Below are positions 47,301-59,545 of a stretch of DNA of 64,000 bases, piece after piece. Position 1 is the first letter of the stretch, and every line of letters starts with the position of its first letter. The DNA comes from Biomphalaria glabrata (lineage: Eukaryota; Mollusca; Gastropoda; Planorbidae): assembly GCF_947242115.1 (NCBI RefSeq), contig NC_074715.1, forward strand, positions 25,813,876-25,877,875, in the 5' to 3' direction. The notes beneath the pieces were generated by a model, which did not search any database, was not told the DNA's origin, and saw only the letters and a list, made by a program, of their open reading frames with translations. Made by a program: the position numbers and the translations under genes.

Positions 47301-50300
47301 GATTAGAATACTTATGACCGTGCCGCTGATCATCAAAGGCCAAGGCGTGGTGCAAGTAGTGGAAATGTTTTAAGAGATAGAAGTGTGATTAGAATACTTA
47401 TGACCGTGCCGCTGATCATCAAAGGCCAAGGCGTGGTGCAAGTAGTGGAAATGTTTTAAGAGATAGAAGTGTGATTAGAATACTTATGACCGTGCCGCTG
47501 ATCATCGAAGGCCAAGGCGTGGTGCAAGTAGTGGAAATGTTTTAAGAGATAGAAGTGTGATTAGAATACTTATGACCGTGCCGCTGATCATCAAAGGCCA
47601 AGGCGTGGTGCAAGTAGTGGAAATGTTTTAAGAGATAGAAGTGTGATTAGAATACTTATGACCGTGCCGCTGATCATCAAAGGCCAAGGCGTGGTGCAAG
47701 TAGTGGAAATGTTTTAAGAGATAGAAGTGTGATTAGAATACTTATGACCGTGCCGCTGATCATCAAAGGCCAAGGCGTGGTGCAAGTAGTGGAAATGTTT
47801 TAAGAGATAGAAGTGTGATTAGAATAATTATGACCGTGCCGCTGATCATCAAAGGCCAAGGCGTGGTGCAAGTAGTGGAAATGTTTTAAGAGATAGAAGT
47901 GTGATTAGAATACTTATGACCGTGCCGCTGATCATCAAAAGCCAAGGCGTGGTGCAAGTAGTGGAAATGTTTTAAGAGATAGAAGTGTGATTAGAATACT
48001 TATGACCGTGCCGCTGATCATCAAAGGCCAAGGCGTGGTGCAAGTAGTGGAAATGTTTTAAGAGATAGAAGTGTGATTAGAATACTTATGACCGTGCCGC
48101 TGATCATCAAAAGCCAAGGCGTGGTGCAAGTAGTGGAAATGTTTTAAGAGATAGAAGTGTGATTAGAATACTTATGACCGTGCCGCTGATAACTTATCAT
48201 CAAAGGCCAAGGTGTAGTGCAAGTAGTGGAAATGTTTTAAGAGATAGAAGTGTGATTAGAATACTTATGACCGTGCCGCTGATAACTTATCATCAAAGGC
48301 CAAGGTGTAGTGCAAGTAGTGGAAATGTTTTAAGAGATAGAAGTGTGATTAGAATACTTATGACCGTGCCGCTGATAACTTATCATCAAAGGCCAAGGTG
48401 TAGTGCAAGTAGTGGAAATGTTTTAAGAGATAGAAGTGTGATTAGAATACTTATGACCGTGCCGCTGATAACTTATCATCAAAGGCCAAGGTGTAGTGCA
48501 AGTAGTGGAAATGTTTTAAGAGATAGAAGTGTGATTAGAATACTTATGACCGTGCCGCTGATCATCAAAGGCCAAGGCGTGGTGCAAGTAGTGGAAATGT
48601 TTTAAGAGATAGAAGTGTGATTAGAATACTTATGACCGTGCCGCTGATCATCAAAAGCCAAGGCGTGGTGCAAGTAGTGGAAATGTTTTAAGAGATAGAA
48701 GTGTGATTAGAATACTTATGACCGTGCCGCTGATAACTTATCATCAAAGGCCAAGGCGTGGTGCAAGTAGTGGAAATGTTTTAAGAGATAGAAGTGTGAT
48801 TAGAATACTTATGACCGTGCCGCTGATCATCAAAGGCCAAGGCGTGGTGCAAGTAGTGGAAATGTTTTAAGAGATAGAAGTGTGATTAGAATACTTATGA
48901 CCGTGCCGCTGATCATCAAAAGCCAAGGCGTGGTGCAAGTAGTGGAAATGTTTTAAGAGATAGAAGTGTGATTAGAATACTTATGACCGTGCCGCTGATC
49001 ATCAAAGGCCAAGGCGTGGTGCAAGTAGTGGAAATGTTTTAAGAGATAGAAGTGTGATTAGAATACTTATGACCGTGCCGCTGATCATCAAAGGCCAAGG
49101 CGTGGTGCAAGTAGTGGAAATGTTTTAAGAGATAGAAGTGTGATTAGAATACCTATGACCGTGCCGCTGATCATCAAAGGCCAAGGCGTGGTGCAAGTAG
49201 TGGAAATGTTTTAAGAGATAGAAGTGTGATTAGAATACTTATGACCGTGCCGCTGATCATCAAAGGCCAAGGCGTGGTGCAAGTAGTGGAAATGTTTTAA
49301 GAGATAGAAGTGTGATTAGAATACTTATGACCGTGCCGCTGATCATCAAAGGCCAAGGCGTGGTGCAAGTAGTGGAAATGTTTTAAGAGATAGAAGTGTG
49401 ATTAGAATACTTATGACCGTGCCGCTGATCATCAAAGGCCAAGGCGTGGTGCAAGTAGTGGAAATGTTTTAAGAGATAGAAGTGTGATTAGAATACTTAT
49501 GACCGTGCCGCTGATCATCAAAGGCCAAGGCGTGGTGCAAGTAGTGGAAATGTTTTAAGAGATAGAAGTGTGATTAGAATAATTATGACCGTGCCGCTGC
49601 TAGTAGTGGTGGATGTACGACCATGTTTCACTTGAGTTTATTTTTCAATCGCTCTTTCTTGAAAATGAAATAATAGTCTAGAAATCTAGTTCTAGCCTAG
49701 ATCACAATTCTAGTCTGAATTTTAGTTCTAGATTTTAGTTCTATCGATTATATTTCTATTTCTGTCTATATCAAGTCTAGATCCAGATCAAGAACTAGTC
49801 TAGAGATCTAGCCTAGATGTAGATCTAGATCTAGACTATATCTAGAAATAGTCTAGAAATCTAGATTCTAGATATATTCTATATTCTGGATCTAGTCTAG
49901 ACCTATTAAGTAAATAGAGCGATTATTATCAGGATTAGTAGGCCTACTAGTGGGTAATAGTGTATATTAGGCCTAAACTGTTCGCATGGGAAACCTGTTT
50001 AGTTGTGCGGACTCATTTTTTTTATTTCCTACTACGTCTACTCCAATATATTAATCGAAACTGTTGGGAAGAAGTGGGTATCTAGGAGCAGTGGCGTCAT
50101 GGGGGGGGGGGCGGCGGTCCGCACCGGTCGACACCATTTTGGGGGTGACAACCAAGTTGGCAAAATTATCCCTTGGCAAAAGCAAACACATTGAAAAAGA
50201 TAATAATAAAATCTCGAGACATATCTTGGAGCAGTGGCGTCACTAGGGGGAGGAGTGTAAGGGGTGCGGTCCGCACCGGTCAACACCATTTTGGGAGTGA

Positions 50301-52024
50301 CAACCAAGTTGGCAAAATTATCACTTGGCAAAAGCAAACACATTGAAAAAGATAATAATAAAATCTCGAGACATATCTTGGAGCAGTGGCGTCACTAGGG
50401 GGAGGAGTGTAAGGGGTGCGGTCCGCACCGGTCGACACCATTTTGGGGGTGACAACCAAGTTGGAAAAATTATAACTTGGTAAAAGCAGACACATGGGAA
50501 AATGTAATAATAAAATCTCTAGATATATGGTCAAATATGCCTAGACACATCTAGATGGTTGTATAAGTGTAAATGACACAGCACAACGTTATACCACTTC
50601 TGTCTTAAAGTAAAACAAAGGAAACCTGTTCATATGATGTTAAATCCGTTTGTAATTTTAATTAAATATTATTGTAAAATTTGCAATAACATTTGAATAA
50701 ATATAATAAACATTGGGGTTTTACATTTGAGTAAAAATCAATAAAAGTAGGTAATCAGCTCACTGTATTGGTTCAACAAGAACTAGCTAGCAATAGTGTT
50801 TATTGTATCATATTTCAAGAAAGTTGATGGAGAGGGGTGACATCCTGAGCTACCGCACTAGATGCGACACTGTATCGGGAGGTTTCCATGCTGATGTTAT
50901 GTGAACACTTAACGCTACTCTACTTATTCCAGAAGAGTTAGAAGAGTCTTATCAAAGACATGTTGCACTGTTTGCTTTTATGTGAAAAAAACGCCAAATT
51001 TTTACAATTTCTTGAAACGATCAAAACAAGACTTTGGCTTGAATATATTTCTCGTCCATTGGTGAATTTGATTGGGGCCGCCTCTGAGTTTGTGTGATAA
51101 CACAAACTCTCATCACACAAACTCTCTTTGCAATCTTGTTAATTTTAATTTTGTTCTTATCTAATGTGTTACACTTTTTGTCATTTAAATAAAAAATGAA
51201 TATATTAAATATTGTTCATTTAATGATTTCTACAATTACTATTTGTTAGATAAAATGATCAGATGATGAAAATAACAGGTGATGAAATGACCGGGAATGA
51301 AATGACCAGGGGATGAAATGACCGGGGAAGGAAATGACCGGGGATGAAATGACCGGGGATGAAGTGACCGGGAACCATTCAGGTGCTATGGTATGTTTCG
51401 GGTGTTAGATTCATTTAGGTGCTATGGTACGTCTCGGGTGTTAGATTCATTCAGTTGCTATGGTAAGTTTCGGGTGTTAGATTCATTCAGTGACTATGGT
51501 ACGTCTTGGGTGTTAGATTCATTCAGGTGCTATGGTACTTCTCGGGTGTTAGATTCATTCAGTTGCTATGGTACGTTTCGGGTGTTAGATTCATTCAGTT
51601 GCTATGGTACGTTTTGGGTGTTAGATTCATTCAGTTGCTATGGTACGTTTCGGGTGTTAGATTCATTCAGTTGCTATGGTACGTTTCGGGTGTTAGATTC
51701 ATTCAGTTGCTATGGTACGTCTCGGATGTTAGATTCATTCAGTGGCTATGGTACTTCTCGGGTGTTAGATTCATTCAGTTGTGCACATCTGACTCTAACT
51801 CTAGTACTAAATCTTCTTATTCTCCCCAGGCCGCCTATGGACAAGAGTGTAAAGACTGTCGTATTATGTGCATGCCTTACCGTCTAGAAAATATCAAGTG
51901 CTCACAATGTGGTCAAACAGATTGTGAATGTGAGAGAAGGCATGTTGACCCCAACAAGAACCACCGCAGTGACCTGTGTGGCAAGTGTAAAGCTGGTTTG
52001 AAATGTGGATTTCGAAGAAACTGA
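44333..52024 (+). CDS. ZAR1-like zinc-domain gene 3 (two exons, 7.4 kb intron)
   Basis: Exon 1, 44333-44449, 39 codons: MFPRRGNGNLRRMYGYFRC, CPDC (Cys19, Cys22), then CESSHVYG. The usual third Cys of this exon (HVYC) is Gly33, and the usual Trp is Cys26. The donor is GGG|GTTGGT. Exon 2, 51830-52024, after CTCCCCAG: AAYGQECKDC, MPYRLENIKCSQCG, CECERRHVDPN, NHRSDLCGKC, KAGLKCGFRRN and stop. The protein is 103 aa, closest to genes 2 and 5, and both exons keep the phase-0 junction. The intron carries a 6.1 kb TIR element with a 4 kb minisatellite. The changed Cys and weak donor leave open that exon 1 is under relaxed constraint. Domain assignment is firm. Confidence 0.85.
45210..45255. repeat. 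36-bp minisatellite remnant left of the TIR element
   Basis: GTTATGGTACGTTTAGGGTG and TTAGATTCATTCAGTT match units of the array at 51377-51790. This is the other edge of an array split by insertion. Confidence 0.85.
45655..49600. repeat. 86/93-bp minisatellite, about 45 units
   Basis: Units contain GAGATAGAAGTGTGATTAGA, CTTATGACCGTGCCGCTGAT and CAAGTAGTGGAAATGTTTTA. Two length forms differ by 7 bp (AACTTAT present or absent after CTGAT): about 16 long and 29 short, in blocks. Long units (3x31) keep frame and produce the 347-codon frame at 45542-46585; this is not called as a gene. Confidence 0.97.
49680..49905. repeat. CTAGAT-rich low-complexity patch
   Basis: Dense overlapping TCTAGATCTAG-type palindromic words. 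Possible secondary structure. Inside the TIR element. Confidence 0.7.
50086..50535. repeat. Three tandem copies of a ~150-bp repeat
   Basis: Each starts GAGCAGTGGCGTCA (50086, 50229, 50381) and contains GCGGTCCGCACCGGTCGACA, ACCATTTTGGGGGTGACAAC and TAATAATAAAATCTCGAGAC. The unit resembles a widespread animal interspersed repeat end. Confidence 0.85.
51377..51790. repeat. 36-bp minisatellite, about 11 units
   Basis: Units TTAGATTCATTCAGTTGCTA followed by TGGTACGTTTCGGGTG. It ends about 40 bp before the exon 2 acceptor of ZAR1-like gene 3. Confidence 0.95.
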
Positions 52025-52034
52025 TCGTGGTCTT

Positions 52035-52175
52035 AATACTGTGGTGTAACTTACATACCAAAGGGTGCAACTTACATACCAAAGGGTGCAACTTACATAC
52101 CGTTTTTTGGTGTAACTTATATACCACGTAGTGTAACTTATATACCATGTGGTATAGCTTATAAACCATACATAC
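52035..52175. repeat. Short tandem repeat in 3'UTR of ZAR1-like gene 3
   Basis: About seven degenerate 18-24-bp units of the type GTGTAACTTATATACC or GGGTGCAACTTACATACC. Confidence 0.8.
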
Positions 52176-52592
52176 CATGTATCATCTTATTCCAATGTCC
52201 ACTTTCAGACTTTCTACATTCAAAAGATAACCTTAGTGTCATTGCAATAGACTATATTTATACAGAGAGAAAGGAGAGAGAGAGAGAGACAAACATATAT
52301 ATATGTGTACCAACCAGAATGTTAATTCTTTATTTTATTTTGTATTGAATTCCATTGTGTCACACAATTGTCCAGTGTAAGCTATACAATGTTTAAAGTA
52401 CAGTTTTTCAGATTTAAAAGAGGTGATCGCGAATGAAATTCATATTTTCTATTCCTACTATTGACTTACACTGTTTAACATTCTCCTCGTGGGAAAAGGT
52501 TGGTTTGACAATCTGGAGATGCCTGAAACTGTCACCAAAGTCTATAGTGTTACACTAATATTTTTTTTTAATGACGATTAGATCATTTACAA

Positions 52593-52745
52593 TCAAATAG
52601 GATCCGATCTAATCTGAATCAGTTCCAATCCAATACGATCCGATCTAATCTGAATCAGTTTCGATCTGATAAGATCCAATCTAATCTGAATCAGTTCCGA
52701 TCAGATAAAATCCAATCTAATCTGAATCAGTTCCGATCCAATTTT
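52593..52745. repeat. 36-bp minisatellite, about 4 units
   Basis: Units GATCCGATCTAATCTGAATC plus AGTTCCAATCCAATAC. Confidence 0.9.
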
Positions 52746-53459
52746 ATTAGCACGTAACGTTTTTTCTTTTAATTATATATTTAATCATTTTTCATTCTTT
52801 TATTTGCTTAAATAGAATTCAACAGTTTGAAAAAAAAAGGGTTATGAAGGCTATCAAAAAAATCAATTTACTGTATTCAATATATAGGTCTGAGATGCAA
52901 TTATTTGAGTGAAGTACACTTTGATCTTATCTAACATTAGTGAACCTTAGTGAACTGTGTACATAAACACCATTTACTATTACTGATTGACTATTTCGAA
53001 TTGAACCTATTCACTATGAACATGTACATACGATTGATCTAATTCATGTATATGTCTTACCTGCCTACTGCTTCGTAACTATGTTTAATGTATCTAGATA
53101 TATGGCCCTGATTTTTGTAGTTCTTCCCTTTATAATAAGCTTTGTTGTTGTTTTCTAAAAAAAGATATTTTATTATATTGTTTGCTTCTCTTTTTCACTG
53201 CATTGTACAATAGTGTCTCGAAGGTACCGCTATATATATATTGTATAGTTTTGATCTGAACTAAATGACTGATATGGTCTCATAGAATTAGATCTAAATT
53301 GCTAACGTCAATATGACTTTTTGTAGTAAATATCCTTTGTGACCATTTATAATTGATAGAATTTTTTTATTAAAAATTCATCGTAATACCTGCAGCCAAT
53401 AATTTAAAAAAAATTAGCAATGTTCTTGTTCTCATGTTAATGTTTTTTTTAATGTTTTT
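52746..53459. other. AT-rich spacer, nothing recognised
   Basis: No coding or repeat structure beyond short TA runs. Confidence 0.45.
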
Positions 53460-53730
53460 AGCCGCTATTGGTTTCATGTGGTCTGTCTGTCTGTCCGTCC
53501 GCACAAACTAGAAAAGATGGAAAATACGATATCATGATATTTTAGATCTTTAAAAATTCTGATGCAACGCCTTTTTTTCTGACCTATACACGGATCTTGA
53601 TAACAGCTTAAACGATTTTCCTATAAATTTGACAGTTGATGTATATCTCTGAGAAAAGAATTGCTTGCTAATTGGCCACATAAGGAAAACTCTAATTGAC
53701 CGTTATAATTTTTTGAAATATTATCTTCTA
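53460..53730 (+). repeat. Dispersed repeat R2, copy 3
   Basis: It joins motifs found separately in other copies: GTCTGTCTGTCTGTCCGTCC, ACTAGAAAAGATGGAAAATA, TTCTGATGCAACGCC, then CTAATTGGCCACATAAGGAA and AATTGACCGTTAT. This shows they belong to one element. Confidence 0.65.
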
Positions 53731-54551
53731 CATTAAATTTGGTTAGCAACAATTTGGGCACCGTCTTGTAAGTCTGACTCTTGAAGTCTGTCATTACAAT
53801 TGTACATACTCTGAGTACATTTCCACGTTCACCTAACATGGAGTCTTGTTTTCGTGGTGAGGGGGCCATTGGGACGGGGTAAAAATATTCCTTTTTTTTT
53901 TATCTCTCATTTCCATGAGTTATTTAGTGTACAATAAAGAGTCATACGAAAATGCAGCTGATTTTTAAAGGAGGAATTGTTTATAAAAATTTTAAAAAGT
54001 TTTATGTCACTTGTTTTGTTTGTCTATTTATATTTTTGATTGTAAAAAATAGAGTTTAGGTGCATTGAAGTGTTCTAATTATATTTCCATCGTCAGATTA
54101 AATCGATGTAGGGCAATTATTGATAAGAAGATATTTCAATAGGTCAATATCATTCGTTTAGGGTCATAGTTCGCGGACGTGTTCCGTAATATGCTGTTAA
54201 CATTTTATGAATGATGATAGCGACCAAAGTAAAACAATTAGTAGGAATGGGTTCAATCTTTGTCTAGAGTGTGTAAAGTATTAAAATAATTGGTACTGTC
54301 TCTAGAGTATTCCTTTCAGTAATACACTATGTATACAGATGTGTGTTGACTAGCTCAGAATTCATTAGACCAGTTGGACTTTCAATTTCATACATGACGT
54401 AATATTTCCAACAAAAAATCTGACGCAATAAGATTACAAGATGACGTGATCAAACAGCGCCTAGCACTGTGTAGACATTAACTGCAGAGACGTTCTGTGT
54501 CTTTACATGTGTCACTTGTCCTCTCTCAAGGATACTTTATTTATGGTCGTT
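53731..54551. other. Upstream region of ZAR1-like gene 4
   Basis: No other gene or repeat recognised. Confidence 0.45.
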
Positions 54552-55886
54552 ATGGCTACCGCAGTACCAAAAGGGAACCAATACAACGAAGTCAATTATT
54601 GTGGATTGTATCAATGCCAAATGTGCAACAAGTTTTGGAAAAGCACCAGAATTAAATTAGATCCCATTACATTGGAGGTAAAATATTTTTCTGAAATTCA
54701 TAGCTAGAAATCTACATTTGAGTGTTTAAAAATACATTTCGCTTTATATAAGAAATCCTTAGATTTATTTTTTCAGCAAAACTCAGAGTATTGTAATAAA
54801 CTAAAAAGAAAATAGCATTGTACTTAATTGTTAGAATTAATGGCACTGTCTTCCATTCCGAAGATAAAGGATGAGTGCAGTGTTTCCCATGACAACGAAA
54901 ACCCAGATGCAACCGACATATTTTCTCGTTTTTTTCTCTGGTTTTTCTTTAAGTCTCAAATGTGTGTCCCACAGCCTGTTTGGAAGCTTTCAGGGGTCAT
55001 CTGCTGCCAGCTACTTTCCTCTATGCCAGTGAGGGCGAAATGGCAACCTGAATTGATCTTTATAGCGCTTACGGGGTCACCTCTGTTACTCTGTCCTTGA
55101 AGCTGCCAAAGAAGATCGCCTTTGGCATGCGGTCATCTCTCATGCAGAATAGGTTCCCAACCAGCCGCGCAGCTGTCAAAAGGCTGATTGGAGTTTATGT
55201 ACAATTATGCATAGCAAAATGTAATGCAATATTTAGATAAATAGTTTTATATAATTAAAAAATTTATTCATTTTAAAGTCATCGTGCACAAACTATACAA
55301 GTCCAGACCAAAGTCAAAAATGTTTTGTTCATTTCAGTTCAATGACAAACAAAGATGTCGGCGTTGTCACAATTTCTACAAGCCTTACAAAGTGGAACTC
55401 TTCAAATGCAAAAGGTGCGGAAAAGTGCTTAAAAAATGCCAGTGTGAATCTACTGTTAATAGTGCAATCTCTTCTGATGGAAAACCCAACTACAAGAAGC
55501 ACGCAAACACGACCTTTGGGGAAAGTGAAAATAGTCATGGCAGCCAGCATTTCGAAAAGTGTTTTAATCAGACGACAAAGTCATTTGAAATGAAACAAGA
55601 CTTGAACCCGAGCTCGTCAACCAACAGTAAAAAGCGCAAGACTGGGGGCTTAGCGTCCGTTCCCATAATTCCCTCTTCTCATCGGAAAAAAAATGGAGCA
55701 GTTAATAATCAGGAGAAAGTTGAGGACATGAGCGAAGAGTTGTATGATGAAACTGAAGAGTTGTATGATGAAACTGAAGATTTGTATGATGAAACTGAAG
55801 AGTCAGAAGAAGATGAAAGTGAAGAGTCAGAGGAAGAAGTTGACTTTATAGAGGAGGATGACTTTGACTTAATGTATAAAGTGTAA
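54552..55886 (+). CDS. ZAR1-like zinc-domain gene 4 (divergent, acidic repeat tail)
   Basis: Exon 1, 54552-54677, 42 codons from the ATG with the best context (upstream in-frame ATGs at 54507 and 54543 are alternatives): NYCGLYQCQMC, WKST, RIKLDPITLE, donor GAG|GTAAAA. The third Cys of this exon is lost (IKL in place of VYC). Exon 2, 55338-55886, after ATTTCAG: CRRCHNFYKPYKVELFKCKR, CGKVLKKCQC, after which the family's HRSDLCGKC block is not present. Instead there is a ~70-residue Ser/Asn/Lys-rich linker with SSSTNSKKRKTGG (possible nuclear signal) and an acidic tail with three EELYDET-type 7-residue repeats (21-bp units near 55735-55797), SEEDESEESEEE and EEDDFD. Predicted length is 224 aa. 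The acidic tail parallels gene 1. With several zinc ligands lost, zinc binding by the last module is doubtful. Confidence 0.78.
54905..55180 (-). mobile_element. LINE polymerase C-terminal remnant in intron of ZAR1-like gene 4
   Basis: The - strand reads RLVGNLFCMRDDRMPKAIFF then G, close to the RLxWxGHVxRMxDxRxPKxxxYGEL block of many LINE proteins, followed by frame-changed DRVTEV. Short and degenerate. Confidence 0.45.
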
Positions 55887-57100
55887 ACAAGACTGTTACA
55901 AAGAGTAGACAAATGCCTTCCAAGCCAAAAAAAAAATATTTATAAAACTGACTGTTCTTGTATATTATCCCTGGCAGAGACACAATATCAGCTTTGAGAA
56001 CGAATTACATTTGCTAAAGCTGATTTATAAGGCTAAATATCTTAATAATTAATTACATGAATGATTCAAAATTGAATTGAAAAGGTTTTTTTGGTTCTAT
56101 TTTTATTGTTCATTGTACCTATGACAATGTCAGTTATTTATCGCTACGTTACTCTCAATACAAATCACGCGTGTAATAGAGCCAGCAGAATAAGTCTCAT
56201 TGCAACATTTTCTGTATACAAAAGAAATATTAACCAAGAAAAGACAAATCATTCATTAGCTTCTGCTATTTCATTCCACTCCTAATCCACCGTGGTTCAC
56301 AATGATTCTATAGATACTCCCTGTTAGTGTCAGGACAGCATGGGCCTGGAATATCCACCGAGTCTTCCTCTCTGTGACCTGGTTCACTTCACGGACCTAT
56401 GATCGTAGCCCACAGGATAGGAGAGACATATAGATATAAATAGACTGAACAATAGAGTAGATTTTATCAAAGAACAAAATTTGGAAGATAGAGTTAAGTA
56501 TGAGTTATATAACAGTTACGAGCAGTAAAAGAGTCAACACATAAGACAAAAATCGCAAGTTCCAGGTTTACACAACACTTCACGTTAACACTGTCCAAAC
56601 TTGACCATCACTGGGTTGTTCATTGTCCTCTGTTGTGGGCGAACGAAGTCCTTGATATTGGGATTCTTTTGGAAGGATCTGTCTTATTTCCTGTGAAGGC
56701 CCTAAGGTTCCGGTGTATGGATGTTTTTGTTGGCGCGTTGACCAGCTGACCAGCTTGAGTTCCTAGTGTCACTGTTGATAGATACCACAAAGGGAACTAA
56801 TGAACGAAACAAAATGTTCCTGTACATCACTCAGTCATTAAGTCCTACGCCATTGTCTACAGGCTGAAAGGTCCAAAGGAATTTTATTACTATGACCGCT
56901 TTTCCCAAATCACTAGTGGAGAAACCTCCACAAGCTGACCGACCGGTACCGGTTTCTAGATATGAACTTGTCGTCAAGCCAAGATTAAGGCCAAACAGCA
57001 TTGCAGTGACCTCATGAGGAATTTAGAGGACTATATATAATCTAAGATTGATTATGTTTTCCAGTATGTCTGGTCTGGTGATAATTTTTTTCCCCAAGGA
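55887..57100. other. Spacer after ZAR1-like gene 4
   Basis: Apparently unique; presumably includes the 3'UTR. No element recognised. Confidence 0.45.
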
Positions 57101-57375
57101 AGTCCGGGGACAACTAATCTCCACCAGTTGAGACCGAGAAGTCCGGGGACAACTAATCTCCACCAGTTGAGACCGAGAAGTCCGGGGACAACTAATCTCC
57201 ACCAGTTGACACTGAGAAGTCCGGGGACAACTAATCTCCACCAGTTGACACTGAGAAGTCCGGGGACAACTAATCTCCACCAGTTGACACTGAGAAGTCC
57301 GGGGACAACTAATCTCCACCAGTTGACACTGAGAAGTCCGGGGACAACTAATCTCCACCAGTTGACACCGAGAGG
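57101..57375. repeat. 39-bp minisatellite, 7 units
   Basis: Units AGTCCGGGGACAACTAATCT plus CCACCAGTTGACACTGAGA. The 39-bp length keeps frames open on both strands. Confidence 0.95.
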
Positions 57376-58154
57376 TCCAGGAGTTCTGTTAGAATCACCA
57401 CAGACTGAAAAGATAAAATATAGTATCTGTGAGCAATTATTACTTTTTTTTTTAAATAGTCCCCAGTACTAATGAAGTCTCCACGAGCCTCTCCAACCTT
57501 GATTTTAAATCTACACAAAAGAAAATTTAAAAAAATAAACAATTCTTTGCCATGTAACGCCTCCATTGGATCAAACACTTAATTTACAAAATTATAATAA
57601 TAAAAATAAACATGTTAATTTAAAAGTAAAGATATACTAATAAATATTGAAACCATCAGAGACAGAAAAATGATACAAGAATTAGCATATGAACAACTAA
57701 GGGATAACTAACCAGGTATAATAGTAAATACACACCAATACTTACACACAAATACATGCATGACCTCACCCACATACTAAACATAGATATATCCACACAA
57801 TCATCTTAGATATATACACACAATATCTTGTACATAACCCAAAGGGCTACAAAACAAAGTGTCGACGACTTCTGATGGCGCAGTCCATTAACTACCCAAG
57901 AACACATACAAATGCATCTTAACACAACGGTAATACAACCCCAACATTCATTGACGATATGTCTTTAGTGGAATTCTATCCTATATGTGTCCTGATGATT
58001 TGCAGAATCTCAAGTTTTATCTTAAAATTGTTTAGTGCAAAAGAGATGTCAAAATTAAATTTTTTATAGCTATAAGCAAGTGTAATACACTTTTAGAATA
58101 TATTAGACAGCACTTTTTATGCGACTGTATCTATATAAATATTTTTCTCACATC
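57376..58154. other. AT-rich spacer, nothing recognised
   Basis: Short TATA/ACACA runs only. Confidence 0.45.
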
Positions 58155-59545
58155 TATATATATATATATAATTCTCTTCTTCCCTCAACAGTTTAAACGA
58201 GAAGAAGAAGCAAAGGAAAGATCACTCTCTTATTTCTGCGGATAGTACACGAGACAACAGGGGGGGGGGGGGGGGAAGAACACGTAGTCACAAAATAGCA
58301 GGGCCCGACCGGTGTAACCAAGAAATATCACTCTTTTTTTTTATTTCTACCTCACGTTAAAAAAAAAAGGGGGGGGGGGTAATCTACTCTGTAGTAACTA
58401 TCGAAGCCACAGAGGACGCTCAAGAGTTTGGATACCAAACTCCGACGGAGGGAGTTATCCTAGGTAATTAAAGAGGCGAAAAAAAGAGGGGCGGGATGGA
58501 GGTGGGGGGAAGTAGTATTCATCCGTCACTAAATAACAGAACCGGACATAAACATTGTAGAGCCTTAGGCGAAACGGATTTCGCGGGGCCAAGTTTCGGT
58601 AGGGATACGGATAATAGCAGAAAATTAAGAGTTAATATTAGAAAATAAATTCGTCTTTGCATTTTATTCATTCTTTACTACGTACAGAACTACTTTACGA
58701 GCCTTGCGTGTAGCGAAGAAATACAGTACATCATAAAAATTCCATTACCTACATAGATCATGCTCAATAGCAAGAATTACCAAATGTTTCAATCTATCTA
58801 CGAGAAATGTTGATCTCAAGTAATTCTTCATTAGTTTGAGGCGCAAGAAGCTTCTTTCGCTAGATTCCACAATTGCGGGTATTGCATAATGCCGTTTTTT
58901 GTTGTTTTTGTTTTTTTATCAAAGTAGGATTGGCGTTTTTCATATTGAATGACACCCCAAAATGACAATCACGCGTAGGATTGGCGTTTTCCATATTGAA
59001 TGACACCCCAAAATGACAATTTTCGTCTATATATTTCAGGAGATTTGTATGAGTTTTCAAAAGATTTTAATAATTTCAGCATATTTCCAGGACTTTTTCG
59101 TATATTTTGCAATTTCAGTAGATTTCCAGGACCTCCTGTTAAATCGACAGGAGGCCGCGGAAAATCTGTTATAAGTTATAAAATGGTTTAATTTAATAAT
59201 TCATACACCTAAAATTAGCGCGGGTCCTATAAAAGCGGGGGGTCCACTGCGGTCGCATAGGCCGGCCCTGCAAAATAGCGGCGTTTGCTACGTCGCCGGT
59301 CGACTAGTCTCTATATATAATTCTCTTCATGGCTCAACAGTTTGGACATCACGTAAAGGAAAGATCCCCTTTTTTTTTTTTGCAGGTCGGACGGACTAGA
59401 GTTATCCTGCGTAATTTGAGAGGCGAAAAAAAAGATGGGGAGGGTGGAGAACAAGTATTATTAACCCGTCACTATAGATTCGTCGGATTATTAATCCTCC
59501 AACATGTAGATTTAGAAGTCAGCTGCCTTAATCTATAATCTGCAC
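58155..59545. mobile_element. Composite repeat: two copies of a TATATAATTCTCTTC element around a hAT-like insert
   Basis: TATATATAATTCTCTTCTTC (58160 region) and TATATAATTCTCTTCATGG (59314 region) each lead into CTCAACAGTTT, AAAGGAAAGATC and, farther on, GAGTTATCCT, GAGGCGAAAAAAA and CCGTCACTA. Between them 58299-59270 starts CAGGGCCCGACC and ends GGCCGGCCCTG, with CAAAATAG on both sides (58291-58298 and 59271-59278). An 8-bp duplication around a hAT relative is the simplest reading. Parts of the first element continue inside the putative insert, so the nesting order is uncertain. Confidence 0.45.

Larger units (their letters stand above)
45256..51376. mobile_element. 6.1 kb TIR element with subrepeat-built inverted ends (Foldback-like)
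   Basis: Left end GGTTACCGGTCGCTTCATCC and about 90 bp of CCCCGGTCATTTCATC-type subrepeats (45256-45343). The right end (about 51252-51376) is the reverse complement, finishing GATGAAGTGACCGGGAACC. Flanks ATTCAGTT (45248-45255) and ATTCAGGT (51377-51384) match at 7 of 8. Excision of the element with one flank copy restores a normal 36-bp unit. Long ends made of short tandem subrepeats recall Foldback/Galileo elements of flies. No transposase was seen inside, so it is non-autonomous. It carries the 86/93-bp array, a CTAGAT-rich patch and three copies of a ~150-bp repeat. Confidence 0.72.
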
